Below are positions 1 through 15,200 of a stretch of DNA of 64,000 bases, piece after piece. Both the position numbers and the translations under genes were made by a program. The stretch is from Liolophura sinensis (lineage: Eukaryota; Mollusca; Polyplacophora; Chitonida; Chitonidae), in NCBI RefSeq assembly GCF_032854445.1, contig NC_088298.1, positions 1,856,160 to 1,920,159 on the forward strand. Reading direction: 5' to 3'. The stretch's first letter is position 1. Every line of letters begins with the position of its first letter. The notes beneath the pieces were generated by a model, which saw only the letters and a list, made by a program, of their open reading frames with translations, searched no databases and was not told the origin of the DNA.

Positions 1-1985
1 TATACATGTCGGCATTGGGATGAGACAGCTGCATGTCGGCATTGGGATGAGCCAGCTGCATGTCGGCATTGGGATGAGCCAGCTGCATGTTGGCATTGGG
101 ATGAGCCAGCTACATGTTGGCAGTGGGATGAGCCAGCTGCATGTCGGCATTGGGATGAGCCAGCTACATGTCGGCATTGGGATGAGCCAGCTACATGTTG
201 GCAGTGGGATGAGCCAGCTACATGTTCCCTGTGGAATAAGCCAGCTACACGTCGGCATTGGGATGAACCAGAAGCACGTCGGCTGCATGTCGGCATTGGG
301 ATGAGCCAGTTACATGTCGGCACTGGGATGAGCCAGCTACATGTCGGCATTGGGATGAGCCAGCTATATGTCGGCGTTGGGATGAGCCAGCTACATGTTG
401 GCATTGGGATGAGCCAGCTACATGTGGGCATTGGGATGAGCCAGCTGCATGTCGGCATTGGGATGAGCCAGCTACATGTTCGCAGTGGGATAAGCCAGCT
501 ACACGTCGGCATTGGGATGAACCAGCAGCACGTCGGCGTTGGGATGAGCCAGCTGCATGTCGGCATTGGGATGAGCCAGCTACATGTCGGCATTGGGATG
601 AGCCAGCTACATGTCGGCATTGGGATGAGCCAGCTACATGTTGGCATTGGGATGAGCCAGCTGCATGTCGGCATTGGGATGAGCCAGCTACATGTCGGCA
701 TTGGGATGAGCCAGCTGCATGTCGGCATTGGGATGAGCCAGATACATGTTCGCAGTGGGATGAGCCAGCTACACGTCGGCATTGGGATGAGCCAGCAGCA
801 CGTCGGCATTGGGATGAGCCAGCTGCATGTCGGCATTGGGATGAGCCAGCTACATGTCGGCATTGGGATGAGCCAGCTACATGTCGGCATTGGGATGAGC
901 CAGCTACATGTCGGCATTGGGATGAGCCAGCTACATGTCGGCATTGGGATGAGCCAGATACATGTTCGCAGTGGGATGAGCCAGCTACACGTCGGCATTG
1001 GGATGAGCCAGCTGCACGTCGGCATTGGGATGAGCCAGCTACATGTCGGCATTGGGATGAGCCAGCTACATGTCGGCATTGGGATGAGCCAGCTACATGT
1101 CGGCATTGGGATGAGCCAGCTATATTTCTGCGTTGGGATGAGCCAGCTACATGTTGGCATTGGGATGAGCCAGCTACATGTGGGCATTGGGATGAGCCAG
1201 CTGCACGTCGGCGTTGGGATGAGCCAGCTACATGTGGGCATTGGGATGAGCCAGCTGCACGTCGGCATTGGGATGAGCCAGCTACATGTTGGCATTGGGA
1301 TGAGCCAGCTACACGTCGGCATTGGGATGAGCCAGCTATAGGTCAGCATTCGGATGAGCCAGCTGCATGTCGGCATTGGGATGAGCCAGCTATATGTCGG
1401 CATTGGGATGAGCCAGCTATATGTTGGTATTGGGATGAGCCAGCTACATGTCGGCATTGGGATGAGCCAGCTACATGTCGGCATTGGGATGAGCTAGCTA
1501 CATGTCGGCATTGGGATGAGCCAGCTACATGTCGGCATTGGGATGAGCCAGGTACATGTCGGCATTGGGATGAGCCAGCTGCATGTCGGCATTGGGATGA
1601 GCCAGCTACATGTCGGCATTGGGATGAGCCAGCTACATGTCGGCACTGGGATGAGCCAGCTGCATGTCGGCATTGGGATGAGCCAGCTGCATGTCGGCAT
1701 TGGGATGAGCCAGCTACACGTCGGCATTGGGATGAGCCAGGTACATGTCGGCATTGGGATGAGCCAGCTACATGTCGGCATTGGGATGAGCCAGCTACAT
1801 GTCGGCACTGGGATGAGCCAGCTGCATGTCGGCATTGGGATGAGCCAGCTGCATGTCGGCATTGGGATGAGCCAGCTACACGTCGGCATTGGGATGAGCC
1901 AGGTACATGTCGGCATTGGGATTAGCCAGCTACATGTCGGCATTGGGATGAGCCAGCTACATGTCGGCATTGGGATGAGCCAGCT
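1..1985. repeat. 27-bp minisatellite array, about 73 units
   Basis: Uninterrupted head-to-tail array of a 27-bp unit built around gatgagccagctacatgtcg. Because 27 is a multiple of 3 and the unit lacks stops in some frames, long artificial reading frames appear on both strands: a 9-residue repeat MSQLHVGIG on plus and SWLIPMPTC on minus. No splice signals, signal peptide or non-repetitive coding flank support a protein. The array begins before the window. Given the factor B-like exon order, it probably lies in an intron of the unseen serine-protease part of that gene. Confidence 0.97.
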
Positions 1986-2002
1986 GAAATCCAGGGGCAC
2001 CG

Positions 2003-3139
2003 TTTGGGTATTTTATGTACTTAATTTATCATTTTTAACACCGTATTCAACTTTTTTTTCTCAGATGCCCTGGGTTGTTCCAGATAAACCACCAACCTTT
2101 TGGCAACTTAGTGACCAACTTTCCTCCTGCATGCCATACTGGTGGCAGAAAGGTGGTCGTCAATGAATGTCAGTCTGCGTATGCCCATTGAGGAGCAGTA
2201 TAGACAGGTTATTGCTACTTAGTACGTCCGCTTCGGCGTCGGGAATTCGAGAGACCGGGGATCCTACCCACGTCGGGTCATACCAAAGTGAGCAAGGAAG
2301 TCGGACTGGTTTGCCCGGTGTCGGTATAATGTGACTGGGTGGGGGTGTGATGTCTTGTGTAGTCGACATGATAAGAAGCAAATCGAAAGTGGGGGAGAGG
2401 GGTGGTATACTATGCAAACCAAGGAGGCAAGGGTCCAGAGGATATAAGGCTCTGGAAGCTCCAGGATCCTTTACAGGCGTTTCAGCTTGTTTTAAGAGAA
2501 AGAAATATCCACCCTCAAGGTAGTGATTAAGTATACCGCACACCTTGGCACAAATTTAATTATCGGATCACTTCCATACTTTATATCTATGCACTTACTT
2601 TCCGTTGAAATACGCACTATGTGAGAGTTGTAAAAGATTTACTCAAATAGCTCATGCGGATAAAGTAAACAATTTTAATTTTACGATGACCAGCGTAACC
2701 AGGCCCGTAGCCATTGGAGCCAGGGACATACACAAAATCGCAGAAGGGAATTCCTATCTAGCATTCCGATAAAAACCTAGGTAAGCTTGATATTCGGATG
2801 TTCTTTGTGAGAGAAAATATGCAGGCATTGCTTCATAAAACATTAGTTTAGTACAGTCAGTAATATCGCTTTGCCTTGCATGAAAATATGCCATAAAAAA
2901 GGCAAACACTGGACTGGGTTTGGGTTGTGGGATAAGAGGCCTTTCCGAGGAATAGGCACAGATGTTTCACTCCCTTTGAATGTTGAGTAACATTGCATGA
3001 TTTTGCGAATTACAAAGAAAATCCCCTACTCAACCCATTCTAGCCCACAATGAATTCTAAAATGGACTATTTTGTTACTTACATGTACATCATCTGGTTG
3101 GAAATAAATAAATAAACAAATAAACAAATAAACAATCAC
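2003..3139. other. Gene-free stretch with degraded SINE debris
   Basis: No exon is recognisable. About 2090-2130 on the minus strand resembles the element around 29950-30060 (shared core ttgccaaaggtcagtggttta, with mismatches). About 2271-2360 resembles the plus-strand element at 33470-33750. About 2560-3025 holds nothing I recognise. This is presumably intron of the factor B-like gene. Confidence 0.5.
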
Positions 3140-3276
3140 CGACTGGTCTTGGCCAACGTCATAATATAGCCCAGCCATCCAGGGCCAGTTTCTAATGTCC
3201 TTCGACTCCACAAAATGTTCTACGTCTTTATCGGGAGGTAAATCTCTCAGTCCACCAACTCCACATTCCTCGTAAC
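3140..3276 (-). CDS. CFB: Factor B-like window exon 8: vWA-protease junction
   Basis: About 137 nt with acceptor ttctttgaag; the donor is probably gtgatt at 3139, which is a weak match. It encodes GYEECGVGG, a charged linker, then IRNWPWMAGLYYDVG. Cys-Gly followed later by WPWMAGL is the usual entry to a chymotrypsin-fold domain. His, Asp and Ser of the triad are not in the window. Confidence 0.8.
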
Positions 3277-6200
3277 CTTCAAAGAACAAATTTATCCCGC
3301 ATCAGACAATTTACTCCGCTTTTCATTACACGACAACGGTCACGTGGGGTACAAATATATTCTTGAGTCCTGCTGACGACGTCAAATGTGTCTGCCGAGT
3401 AGGTTATCTCCCTTTGTTGGGTTGTAAATACAATGGTCACATCGCTGGAGCGATTCACCTACACATCGGCCTTCTGAACTGAGTTGATGGTCTTTCCAGG
3501 ATAAATTCGTTATATGGTTACTCAGTGATAGGGTACGGAAATATATGGTGTATGTAACTATTCTGTCACTCAGTAACCATGTAACTTCTATTACTTGAGT
3601 TTTACGCCGTGCTCAATATACTACGAGGGCCAACATTATTTTGAGAGAAAACCCGGCCGAGCCCAGGGTAAACTCATCCACGATCACAACGACAAAGAAT
3701 GCATGCATATACATGTAATCTGTACCGGTTTCGGTTTAAAGGGAACATATTCACGCATCTTTATTTTTAACAGCAAATGAGGGTAACCAACCCTTATCTA
3801 ACGGCTGGTGGTTTTAACTGTATACATGCGAATATTTGAATTAAGCCCTAATTTATTCACCAGTTGGCATAAATTCCAAAGTAAAGGTCGAATCAACCCA
3901 GAAAGGCATTATGTATCTCAAATTCCACGGAAAATTCATCCACTGAAGAAAGTCATATCTCAACTTCAAACGACGAAAGAATCTATTTGAGAAGGCATAT
4001 CTCAAATTAAATGAGGAATAAATACTGCTGTTATAGGAAAAAATGAACGCGTATAGCCGTAATCAACCTTATTGAATGGGAGAAATTTTTATAAGTACAT
4101 TTAGTACATGTAGGCATTGTTCACTATCCAGATGTCCACCTACTATTTATTTGTTTGATCAACTTACCTGCACTTCCGTTCAGCAACATGTTGGTCAAGC
4201 TCTCCAAGTCGGCAATGGTTTTCAGTCGCTGATACTGATCGGGCGACGCCATGTCTCTTAAAATTTTGTCGTCGACTTCCGCTCCGATGCCAATGGTGTA
4301 AACATCGACATCGTAATCCGCCTTTAAATTGTTGATCGTTCCCACGGGACTACCGTATTCATTATGCATTCCTAAACACAAAATGCATTTGTCCGTAACG
4401 GCGCCGACATACAACAACTACATGCTCGCTCAAAAATTAATCTGGGTTAACACATTGTTGTGTCATACTCAACATAGCATCCTGTCAGTCTAATACAATC
4501 GTTATGTTGACATAATAGAGTATGTGTGTTAATATCTAACAGAATAATCTGCAATAACAGAACACAGATTGTTTTGTTTTTTTTGACAGTAAGGTATTAA
4601 AAATATTGGGTCAGCTGATTACAGAGATGATGATACTTTTCCTGTAGGGCTAAGTTTAACTCAAATGACCACTAATGACTCATCGCCTATTCCTCTGAGT
4701 CACCAAAACACTCCGATGAGGTCTAACCCGGCGAGGGTTTGATTCGAACCCACGGACTCAGGATCGGTAAGAACAATGTAGACTGACTTTTAGGTGCACC
4801 CGAACTATAATTTACACAAGTTAGGGTTTCATGTCTAACTCTTAATGTAAATGATTAAATGGTAGTAAATTACACGCCAAACAGCATCATGGCTTAAGCA
4901 GAGTTAGGTTTGAAAAATGTTTGAAAAACGAAAAATGGGCTATTTTTTCCGAATTTTTGTGTTATACACATTGGATTATACTTAACAACCTTATTCCTCC
5001 TTGGTGACAAAATGGTCTTCTTGTTGATGGAAAGCAAACACACTCAACAAAAAATAACCCAGATAAACAGGCTCGAGTATCCGGGTTCTTAACAAAAAAA
5101 TAGGGGGTGATGAATAACATAGGTAAATAGGCTCGAGCATCCAGGTTCTTAACAAAAAATAGGGGGTGATAAATAACATAGGTAAATAGGCTCGAGCATC
5201 CGGATTCTTTACAAAAAAACAGGGGGTGATTTTTTTTTTGTTCACCATTGGTCAATAAACAAATAAAATCAAATCAAATCACATAGATAAATAGGTTCAA
5301 GCATCCAGGTTTTTCACAAGAAACAGGGCGTGATAAATAACGAAGACAAACGGGCAAGGAGCATCCGGGTTTTTCACAAGAAACAGGGCGGGATAAATAA
5401 CATAGATAAATGGGCTCGAGCATCCGGGTTCTCAGCAGGAGTTTCTTGTATAAAAACTTTATTCTTAATAGATAATAGTTTATCAAACTTTTCATCGCTT
5501 TGGATAAATTGGATTTGCTTACGTTTACGCTTCCAGTGGTCTCACATGAGCAAAGAAAGCGCTGATGATTGGTTCAAAGCAGGTACGGTGTCCACTTCAA
5601 AACTCCGAATATAAATGGCAAGCCATTCAAACGAAACAATGGCCTGAAATTTGGAACGTTGAAGTTGAATCACTGATGTACATGAAAAATCGGCCAGCGA
5701 CCAACACCTGCCGCAACCTTGTCTTTACAACGGCTCAATAGCCTTAATCTCTTACCGTCCGTGATGATAATAATGGCGTTCAGAGATCGAGATTTCGTCT
5801 TGTCAATGATGACTGTATCTAAGTAGTCCGCTACTGCCTGTACCGCAAGGTTAGTAGCCGTAGATTTGCTTCCTAAATGTCAATAATAAATGATACTGAT
5901 AATTATAACAGTAACAACAGTAACAACAACAACACTGATGGATATCTACATGTAAACAGTGGTGTCCAAAATTACAGCAACAACACTGATGGATATCTGC
6001 ATGTAAACAGGGGTGTCCAGATTTACAACAGCAACATTGATGGATATCTACATGTAAACAGTGGTGTCCAAAATTACAGCAACAACATTGATGGATATCT
6101 GCATGTAAACAGTGGTGTCCAGATTTACAACAGCAACATTGATGGATATCTGCATGTAAACAGTGGTGTCCAAAATTACAGCAACAACACTGATGGATAT

Positions 6201-9200
6201 CTGCATGTAAACAGTGGTGTCCAAAATTACAGCAACAACACTGATGGATATCTGCATGTAAACAGTGGTGTCCAGATTTACAACAGCAACATTGATGGAT
6301 ATCTACATGTAAACAGTGGTGCCCAAAATTACAACAACAACACTGAAGGAGTGAGTGAGTGAGTAGTTGGGGTATAACGTCGTACTTAACAATTTTTTCA
6401 GTCATTTGACGACGAAGGAATCCTTACAATGTATGTAACGTGCCTCCTTGTTGCTGCAGGACGGATTTCCACCGTTCTTGTATCTAGTGCTGCTTCATTG
6501 AGACGCCTTAAAGAGCGCAAGTAAGCCGCTCCGCCCGAGCCATTATAATGATACGGGTCAACCAGTCGTTGCACTATCATGCTGAACGCCAAACGAGGAA
6601 GTTACACCTTCCTCTTTTAAGGTCTTAGAACTCGACCCAGGGCCCAGTGACTCGACCCAGGACTGATCCTGGATCTACCTCCTCCCGAATCGGACGCTCT
6701 ACCAACTGTGCTATCAGGGCCAGTATCAACACTGATGGATATCTACATGTCGTGTTCAACATTCCATATGCACAGTCCGTTGCTGCCAACTGCATCTATA
6801 TAGCTATCGCTGCATCGCTGAATCTCGGTTATCCGTAATGGCAGTCAGAATGGTGATTATTACACTGGTTATTGTATTACCTCTGTCATTTGAACATTAA
6901 GCCGAGGTGCACCGCTGGTGTTTCTCTGCCAGACAGACTACTTGGCTCGGAAATTCTCGCTTACAGTGTATATTGGAATATTACACGCCTCGGATGATAA
7001 TGCGCGAAAGCCAATCCTACACCTAACTCCAATCGTAACGTCAGAATGCTTCTTATTACGCTCGTCATTAGTTGCCGGTGCGACTAGTAACATCAGACAG
7101 AATGCTGGTTACTACGCTGGTCGGTGCGAATCGTGACATCTTTGTGTTTGCTCTCTAAGCAATGTCAGTCAGTCAGAATACTGGTTATTACGCTCGTCAT
7201 TTTGCCGGTGCGACTCGTAACATCAGACAGAGTGCTGGTTACTACGCCGGTCTTTGTGCCTGCTCCTTTCGCAACGTCAATCAGAATGCTGGTTATTACG
7301 CTCGTCATTTTGCTGGTGCGACTCGTAACATCAGACAGAATGCTGGTTACTACGCCGGTCGGTGCGACTCATGACATCTTTGTGTCTGCTCTCTTCGCAA
7401 TGTCAATCAGAATGCTGGTTATTACGCTCGTCATTTTGCCGGTGCGACATGTAACATCAGACAGGGTGCTGGTTACTACGCCGTTCTTTGTGTCTGATCT
7501 CTCCGCAACGTCAGTCAGAATGCTGGTTATTACGATCGTCATTTGCCGGTGTGACACATGACATCAGACAGAATGCTGGTTACTACGCCGTTCTTTGTGT
7601 CTGCTCTCTTCCCAACGTCAATCAGAATGCTGGTTATTACGTATGTCAACCATTACATCAACGATAACGTCAACCAATACTTCAAGTATAACGTCAACCA
7701 GAACGTCAATCATCACGTCAACCAGAATGTTAACCAATACGTCAACCAGAACGTCAATCATCACGTCAACCAGAATGTCAATCATCACGTCAACCATCAC
7801 GTCAACCATTACGTCAAACATAACGTTAACCATAACGTTAACCATAACGCCATTCAACTCACCCTCAATCCTGTCGAGAGAGTCAATCTTTGCCATGACA
7901 GCCTCGGGCGTCTGCTCGTCATGTACGTTTACAACCTGATCTACATCTCCAGCGAAACTGATCACAGTCACCCGTGTGCCATCTATTTTCCTAGAAACTC
8001 CCAACTGTCAACCAAAGCGCACAATACTTACGATTTAATATCAGTATTTATTTATTTCTTATGGATGAATTATTTCACATGTTTATAGATTTGTGTTTTA
8101 CATATGCCTAAAACTCAAGACTCGCACCTCCCAATAGTGTTTCCCCCATCTTCACGCTGGACGTCAATAAAAGTCACGGTGATGAGGCAGGCAGAGATGT
8201 CAGAAAACACAAACAATCCGTCTCAACCTTTGTTCCTAATAATACTTTGTACAAATGCATTCTCTTTATCTGAAGTACGTATAACATGATTCTAACCAAA
8301 ACCTGAAACAGTTTTATTGATAAAGGCTGATTAAATAGGTCTGCACCAGGACACAGATGGTGGAGCTAAGCCTTAAGCAAAATCACAGGACCATACTTCT
8401 TACAGGGTTTGCGTCGCTCTCTACGCTCTCATTACATCCTTGCCACCACTAGGCAGGTTTGACCTTCGGACCATGTTTAGCTCCGTGGCCTTGTAGTTAG
8501 CGCAGCACAATGACCCAGCAGCCTCTCTCCAATGCGCTCGCAACAAGTCTACATCCAGCTCATGCTGACCTCATGCTTTCCGCCGTCGCATGCTTGACAA
8601 ATTCTTGGGTACGGCGTTCGGTTAGATATCACACGGAGCTCACACACTTAGATTAGAAATAACACTGAGCTCACAGAGTTAAATTAGACATTACACGGGG
8701 CCCACAAAGTTAGATCAGATATCACACTGAGCTCAGACAGTTATAGATTAGATATCACACGGGCCCACAAAGTTATATTAGATATCACACTGAGCCCAGA
8801 CAGTTCAGTCAGATATCACACGGAGCTCAGACAGTTAGATTAGAATCACACTGAGCTCAGACAGTTAGATTAAATATCACACGGAGCTGACAGATTATGG
8901 TTAGATATTACACTCAACCCACAGAGTTAGATTGGATATCAAGCTGAGCCCACAGTGTTGGATATTACATGGAGCTCAGATAGTAAGAATAGATATCACA
9001 TGGAGTTGACAGAGTTTGATTAGATATCACACAGGGCCCACAGTGTTGGATATTACATGGAGCTCAGACAGTAAGAATAGATATCACATGGAGTTGACAG
9101 AGTTTGATTAGATATCACACAGGGCCCACACAGTTAAATTAAATATCACACGGAGCTCAAACAGTTAAAGCAGCTATTACACGGAGCTGAAAGCGGTAGA

Positions 9201-12200
9201 TTAGATGTTACACGGAGCCCATAGAGTTAGATTAGATATCACACAGAGCTCACAGAGTTAGATTCGATAACACACGGAGCTCACAGAGTTAGATTCGATA
9301 ACACACGGAGCTCACAGAGTTAGATTAGGTATCACTATGAACCCACAGAGTTAGATTATATATCACACTGAGATGGCAGAGTTGGATTAGGTATCACACG
9401 GGGCCCACACAGTTAAATAAAATATCACAAGGAGCTCAAACAGTTAGAGTAGATATTACACGGAGCTGAAAGAGGTAGATTAGATATTACACTGAGCTCA
9501 CAGTTAAATTAGACATTACACGGGGCCCACAAAGTTAGATCAGATATCACACCGAGCTCAGACAGTTAGATTAGATATCACACGGGCCCACAAACTTAGA
9601 TTAGATATCACACGAAGCTCACACAGTTAGATTTAGTATCACTCTGAGTTCACACAGTTTGATTAGATATCACATGGTGCTCACAGAGTTAGATATCACT
9701 CTGAGGTCACAATGTGAGTTTAAGTGACCTCACGGTGTGGCCTCCCCCATGAGATCACTATGAGCTCAAAAAGTTCAAATCTAGTTCCCGTTGACCTTTA
9801 TTTATTTATTTATTTATTTATTTGATTGGTGTTTTACGCCGTACTCAAGAATATTTCACTCATACGACGTCGGTGGCCAGCATTATGTTGGGTGGAAAGC
9901 GCGCAGCGCCCGGCGGGGATCCCACAACCATCCGCAGGTTGCTGACAGACCTTCCCACGGAGACTTCAATTCACAGCTTGACCTTTGTTGTGACCCCACA
10001 TGTAATAAATTGTCTTTATTCCATTGTTATGCATTGTAAATGGATTCGGTCGGCTAGAGGCTTACCAAGTCGGTGTTTGACCTAGATCTGGGGCTATTAA
10101 TTGATCAAAGCCTGCTCGGGGGATTCTACTGGATGCTCACTGTCAATGTATGTGTTTTCTCAATATAATAAACGCGCCGTCATTGCGAGAATAACTATGA
10201 ATGGTTGTAAACATGTTCACTCCGTCCACACCAGAGGATTCTAGTATGTTGTTCGAGCGCATATACAGCCCAGCTAGCAAGGATTAGTTTGCAGTCTATG
10301 TGTGGACAATCTACAACGTCAGTTTGCATGTGGGAAAAGTTCCTTTTGAATACTGAGTGAATGATTCGTAGCCCAATTTTCGTCTGTTTGAGACTTCTGT
10401 TTTGAGTTTTTATTGCTCTTGTGTTGTGATGTAGTCATCTCAATTCCACTGGAGGGGACGTTGCTTTGAAGGTGACATAGAGGGCGCTAGTCTAGAATTA
10501 CTCTAAATGATGTGCTGTCATCACATTTAACATACAGTAACATTAAAACAACGCAAAAAAACCTGGACTCGGGCCTCACCTTTTCGACAATGGCTTTAAG
10601 AAACTCCTTTGTGATGTTAAGGTCCTTTTCCTCGATACTGCCCGACACGTCTACCAGTATGAACACGTTGACTCCGTACTGGTACCCTACTTGTATCGCC
10701 CTCCCCATTGTTACGTTTTCCATGGGTAAAGACATGTTTTCCCGGAGCTGGGACCCTAGGAAACCGTCCGACGTCTCCACAGACAAGGTGTCCAGTTTCC
10801 TATTGAACATTTCGGCCGCATCGCCGGCATCGGCAAAACTGTTCTTGTCTGGAAAAGCAACAGAGACGATTTGTTTAATTTTAGTTACAATGTGGACTTG
10901 GTGTTTAACTTTTTAGCTTTATGTTTGTTACTTCTTTTATCGATTGGGATTAATCATCGTTTTGAATATTATTTCAGTCATAAATCACGACGGTGCCTTA
11001 ACACTTGCAGCAGTGCTGCCTCACTGGGACGCCATTCCGAAGACACCGGGTTTGACGCCTCACCCAATCACGTTAGACTCACACCAGGGCCGACCAATGC
11101 TTGGTTTATTCCCTTCCCCCAAGCGAGGTAGTGCTGCACAGGACTCAGTGTGGTGCTGAATCTACGCATCTACCATTTACGAGGCTTGGAGATGTTATAC
11201 AGAGAGAATATGATGATTTTAATCAGATAGAGAATCTACTGTGTTGAAGAGGTGCCCAGTGTTGTGACAAAAATGCACATCCACGTAATTTTATGTACCA
11301 GTGTACACAAATTCTGTAGTTTGTGGGCTGACTCACTTCGCTACTTCACTACTTCTCTTCTTTACAAATTGCACCGTTACCTCGCTTCTCTACTTCGCTT
11401 CTTTACGTACTGCACCGTTACCTCGCTTCGCTACTTCGCCTCTTTATGTACTATACCGCTACTTCGCTTCTTGACGAAATGCACCGTTACCTCGCTTCGC
11501 TACTTCGCTTCTTGACGTACTGCACCGCTACCTTGCTTCGCTACTCCGCTTCTTTACCTACTGCACCGTTACCTCAATTCGCTATATCGCTTCTTTACGT
11601 ACTATCCCGTTACTTCGCTTCTTTACGTCCTATCCCGTTACCTCCATTGGCTTCTTCGCTTCTTTACGTATTATCCAGTTATCTCGCTTCGCTGCTTTAC
11701 TTCTTTACGTACTATCCAGTGAACTCGCTTGTCTACTTCGCTTCTTTACGTACTATCCCGTTACCTCGTTTCGCTACTTTGCTTTTTTACATAATATCCC
11801 GTCACCTCTCTTCGCTACTTGGCTTCTTCACGTTCTATCCCGTTACTTCGCTTCGTCACCTCGCTACTTCGATCGATATGCTTGCTGCCTCATTACATCG
11901 TATGCAGCACAGTAGTAAGAGGCCCTTACCGGCTTCACTCGGTGTTGTCTCCGGGTGAAAAGAATATGACTTCAGCCCTAGGGCAACCTTGGCATAAAAG
12001 GCAGCTAACCTAAAGCTGCCCCATGTGGGCCTGGTGAACAGAATAGGCCCACATCAAATACGTGTTGTGCTTGATGTTTCAACTCAGCGCTGTTGGTATG
12101 ATTGGGATTTGACGTCGTACTTAGCAATTTTTCAGTCATATGACGACATTAAGTGTATGCATATATTATGTGTCCTCTTGTGGTGGGGCGAGTCCACGCC

Positions 12201-15200
12201 GCCAAAGTGCTACCTCCATTGAAGTATCATACCGAAGACACCAGACATGACACCCCACCCAGTCACAATATACAATACCGGGCCAACCAGTCTTGCTTCC
12301 TTGTTTTAACCTCTAAGTGTTGCGTGCCATGCGAGGCAGCGGTGAATACCATATTAAGATCTTTGGTTTGACCTGACTTCGAGGCGGACGGTCTAACCAT
12401 TAGGCCACCGAAGCGGTCGCCACTGTACCGAGGTAGTTCAGACGATTGACCCCATTGACACCGCCATTACTTTGGACAGTAGCTTTCTTACTTGCTTTTG
12501 GCAAACCTCTTTAAAATCACGACAGCCTTGTTTTCGAAAACACGTCTGCTATTTGTGGATCACGACCATGATGAATCCCTCAATGACATGCCCGTACAGC
12601 GTACAGCTATCAGTATAACCGATATCAGATTCATCCATCCGTGATCTAACATTTGTGCCTAAAACGCAAATAAGTTTATCGTGCATAAACAAACCAAGAA
12701 ACGTATAATTTGATTTTTGTCTTTGGACAATATTGCTGTATTGCCAGTGGGATGCGGAAAATCACTCATTTTTAAAATTCTTCCCTACCTGAATGAGGAA
12801 AAGTGCTTGGATAATATTTCGTGGGGTTGTCATGGTTGTGTTATATGTCATGTTCACGTGAGCCTACATATCCGTGACATCTACCAAACCTAGAAGGGAT
12901 TCCGTCACTACGAAAACGAGACGCACTCTCCTAGCACAGGTGGTATCATCGCACAGTTACGCTTCTCGCAGGAGAATTCTCAAGGGATTGCGCTCTCACA
13001 TAATTTTGAATTTCTCTGCCTAGATAATATCTCTGTCACTGAAACAGCGGCAAGCTGACCAATGGCGACAAGCTGACCAATGGCGGTAAGCTGACCAATG
13101 GCGGTAAGCTGACCAATAGCGGTAAGCTGACCATTGGCAACAAGCTGACCAGTGGCGGTAAGCTGACCAATGGCGACCAGCTGACCAATGGCGGTAAGCT
13201 GACCAATGGCGGTAAGCTGACCAATAGCGGTAAGCTGACCAATGGCGACAAGCTGACCAATGGCGGCAAGCTGACCAATGGCTGTAAGCTGACCAATGGC
13301 GGTAAGCTGACCAATAGCGGTAAGCTGACCAATGGCGACAAGCTGACCAATGGCGGAAAGCTGACCAATAGTGGTAAACTGACCAATGGCGACAAACTGA
13401 CCAATGGCGACAAGCTGACCAACAGCGGTAAACTGACTAATAGCGGTAAACTGACCATTGGCGGTAAGCTGACCAATGATGACAAGCTGATCAATGGCGG
13501 CCAGCTGAGCAATGGCGGTAAGCTGACCAATGGCGACAAACTGACCAATGGCGACAAGCTGACCAATGGCGGTAGGCTGAGCAATGGCGACAAGCTGAGC
13601 AATGGCGGTAAGCTGAGCAATGGCGGTAAACTGACCAATGGCGGTAAGCTGACCAATGGCGACAAACTGAGCAATGGCGACAAACTGAGCAATGGCGACA
13701 AACTGAGCAATGGCGGTAAGCTGAGCAATGGCGGTAAGCTGAGCAATGGCGGTAAGCTGAGCAATGGCGGTAAACTGACCAATGGCGGTAAACTGACCAA
13801 TGGCGACAAGCTGACCAATAGTGGTAAGCTGAGCAATGGTGGTAAGCTGACCAATGGCGGTAAGCTGACCAATGGCCGTAAGCTGACCAATAGCCGTAAG
13901 CTGACTAATGGCGACAAGCTGACCAATGGCGAAAAGCTGACCAATGGCGGTAAGCAGCACTATGTTGCTACAGCGGGGAAGGTAACACGTATCCAGGTGC
14001 TGGACTAACTCCGAGGCAGGTATGCAGCTTTCGCCTATACTTATTTCTTTGGAGCTTTGTACTTACTTTGTACTTAGTCGCAAAAAATGAAAACTTGCTG
14101 CTTTATAAGAACAACCCTTAACGGACTAATGTTCAGTCTAACTGATCAGACTTACGTCTACAGAAGGTCTCTCTCCCTGACCACATTCCATTTTTCAGAC
14201 AAACTCGTGTATCAGACCCTTCCATGATAAAGTTCTCCCCACAACTGAAGGTTACGATGTCCCTAACATTGTAACTTTGTCCATTCTTAAGTCCCCCAAT
14301 AGGCGTTCCGAGAACCGGGCAATCTGTGTCTGCAAAGGCAAAACAAAAATCAAAAACACATGATGAGTACAACAGTCCTCATACAACCATTGAGGAATCA
14401 CGCTGCCCACCTCAAACTACCCACCTCACGCTGCCCACCTCAACTACCCACCTCACATGACCCACCTCACATGACCCACCTCACACTACTCACCTCACAC
14501 TACTCACCTAACGCAACCTACCTTATACTACCTACTTCACGCAACCCACCTCACCTACCCCACTCACAACCCACTTCACACCACCCACCTCACGTTACCC
14601 ACTTCACACTACCCACCTAACGCAACCCACCTCACACTAACCACCTCATAATACCCATCTCACATTGCCCACCTCATGCTACCCACCTCACGCTAACCCA
14701 CCTCAAAATACCTATCTCGCATAACCCACCTCAAATTAACCATTTCACACTATTCACCCTCAAGCTACCAACCTCACGCTACCCACCTCACGCTACCAAC
14801 CTATATACCCACCTCGCATTGCCAACCTCACACAACCTACCTCACACTACCTACTTCAAATTATCCACCTCATATTAACCATCTCACACTATCCACCTCA
14901 TATTACTCACTTCAAACTACCAACCTCACATTACCCACCTCATATTACTCAACTCACTTTACCAACCTCATGCTGTCTTCCTCTCCTGCCGTATGTGCCA
15001 GAAACCTGCGGATGGTCGTACTTTTTCCCCGGGCTCTGCCCGTTTTCCTCCCACCATAATGCTGGCCGCCGTCGTATAAGTGAAATATTTTTGAGTACGG
15101 CGTAAAACACCAATCAAAAAAATAAATTAAATCAAATATTAACCATCTCACACTCCCCACCCCACACTACCCACCTGACTCTACCCACCTCACACTACCC

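Noticed and set aside
1-2166. Long ORFs on both strands with 9-residue repeats (MSQLHVGIG; SWLIPMPTC)
   Set aside because: Pure consequence of a stop-free 27-bp satellite. Open on both strands, no start context, signal peptide or unique coding flank.
2160-2543. 127-codon minus ORF considered as a factor B protease exon
   Set aside because: No trypsin motifs; the sequence resembles SINE-C-type debris.
7558-8088. Plus-strand ORF rich in NVNQNVNHHVN
   Set aside because: 12-bp minisatellite antisense to a well-supported factor B-like exon.
12980-13960. Two overlapping ORFs of more than 300 codons on the minus strand (AIGQLT and VSLPPL repeats)
   Set aside because: 18-bp minisatellite read in two frames; no exon evidence.
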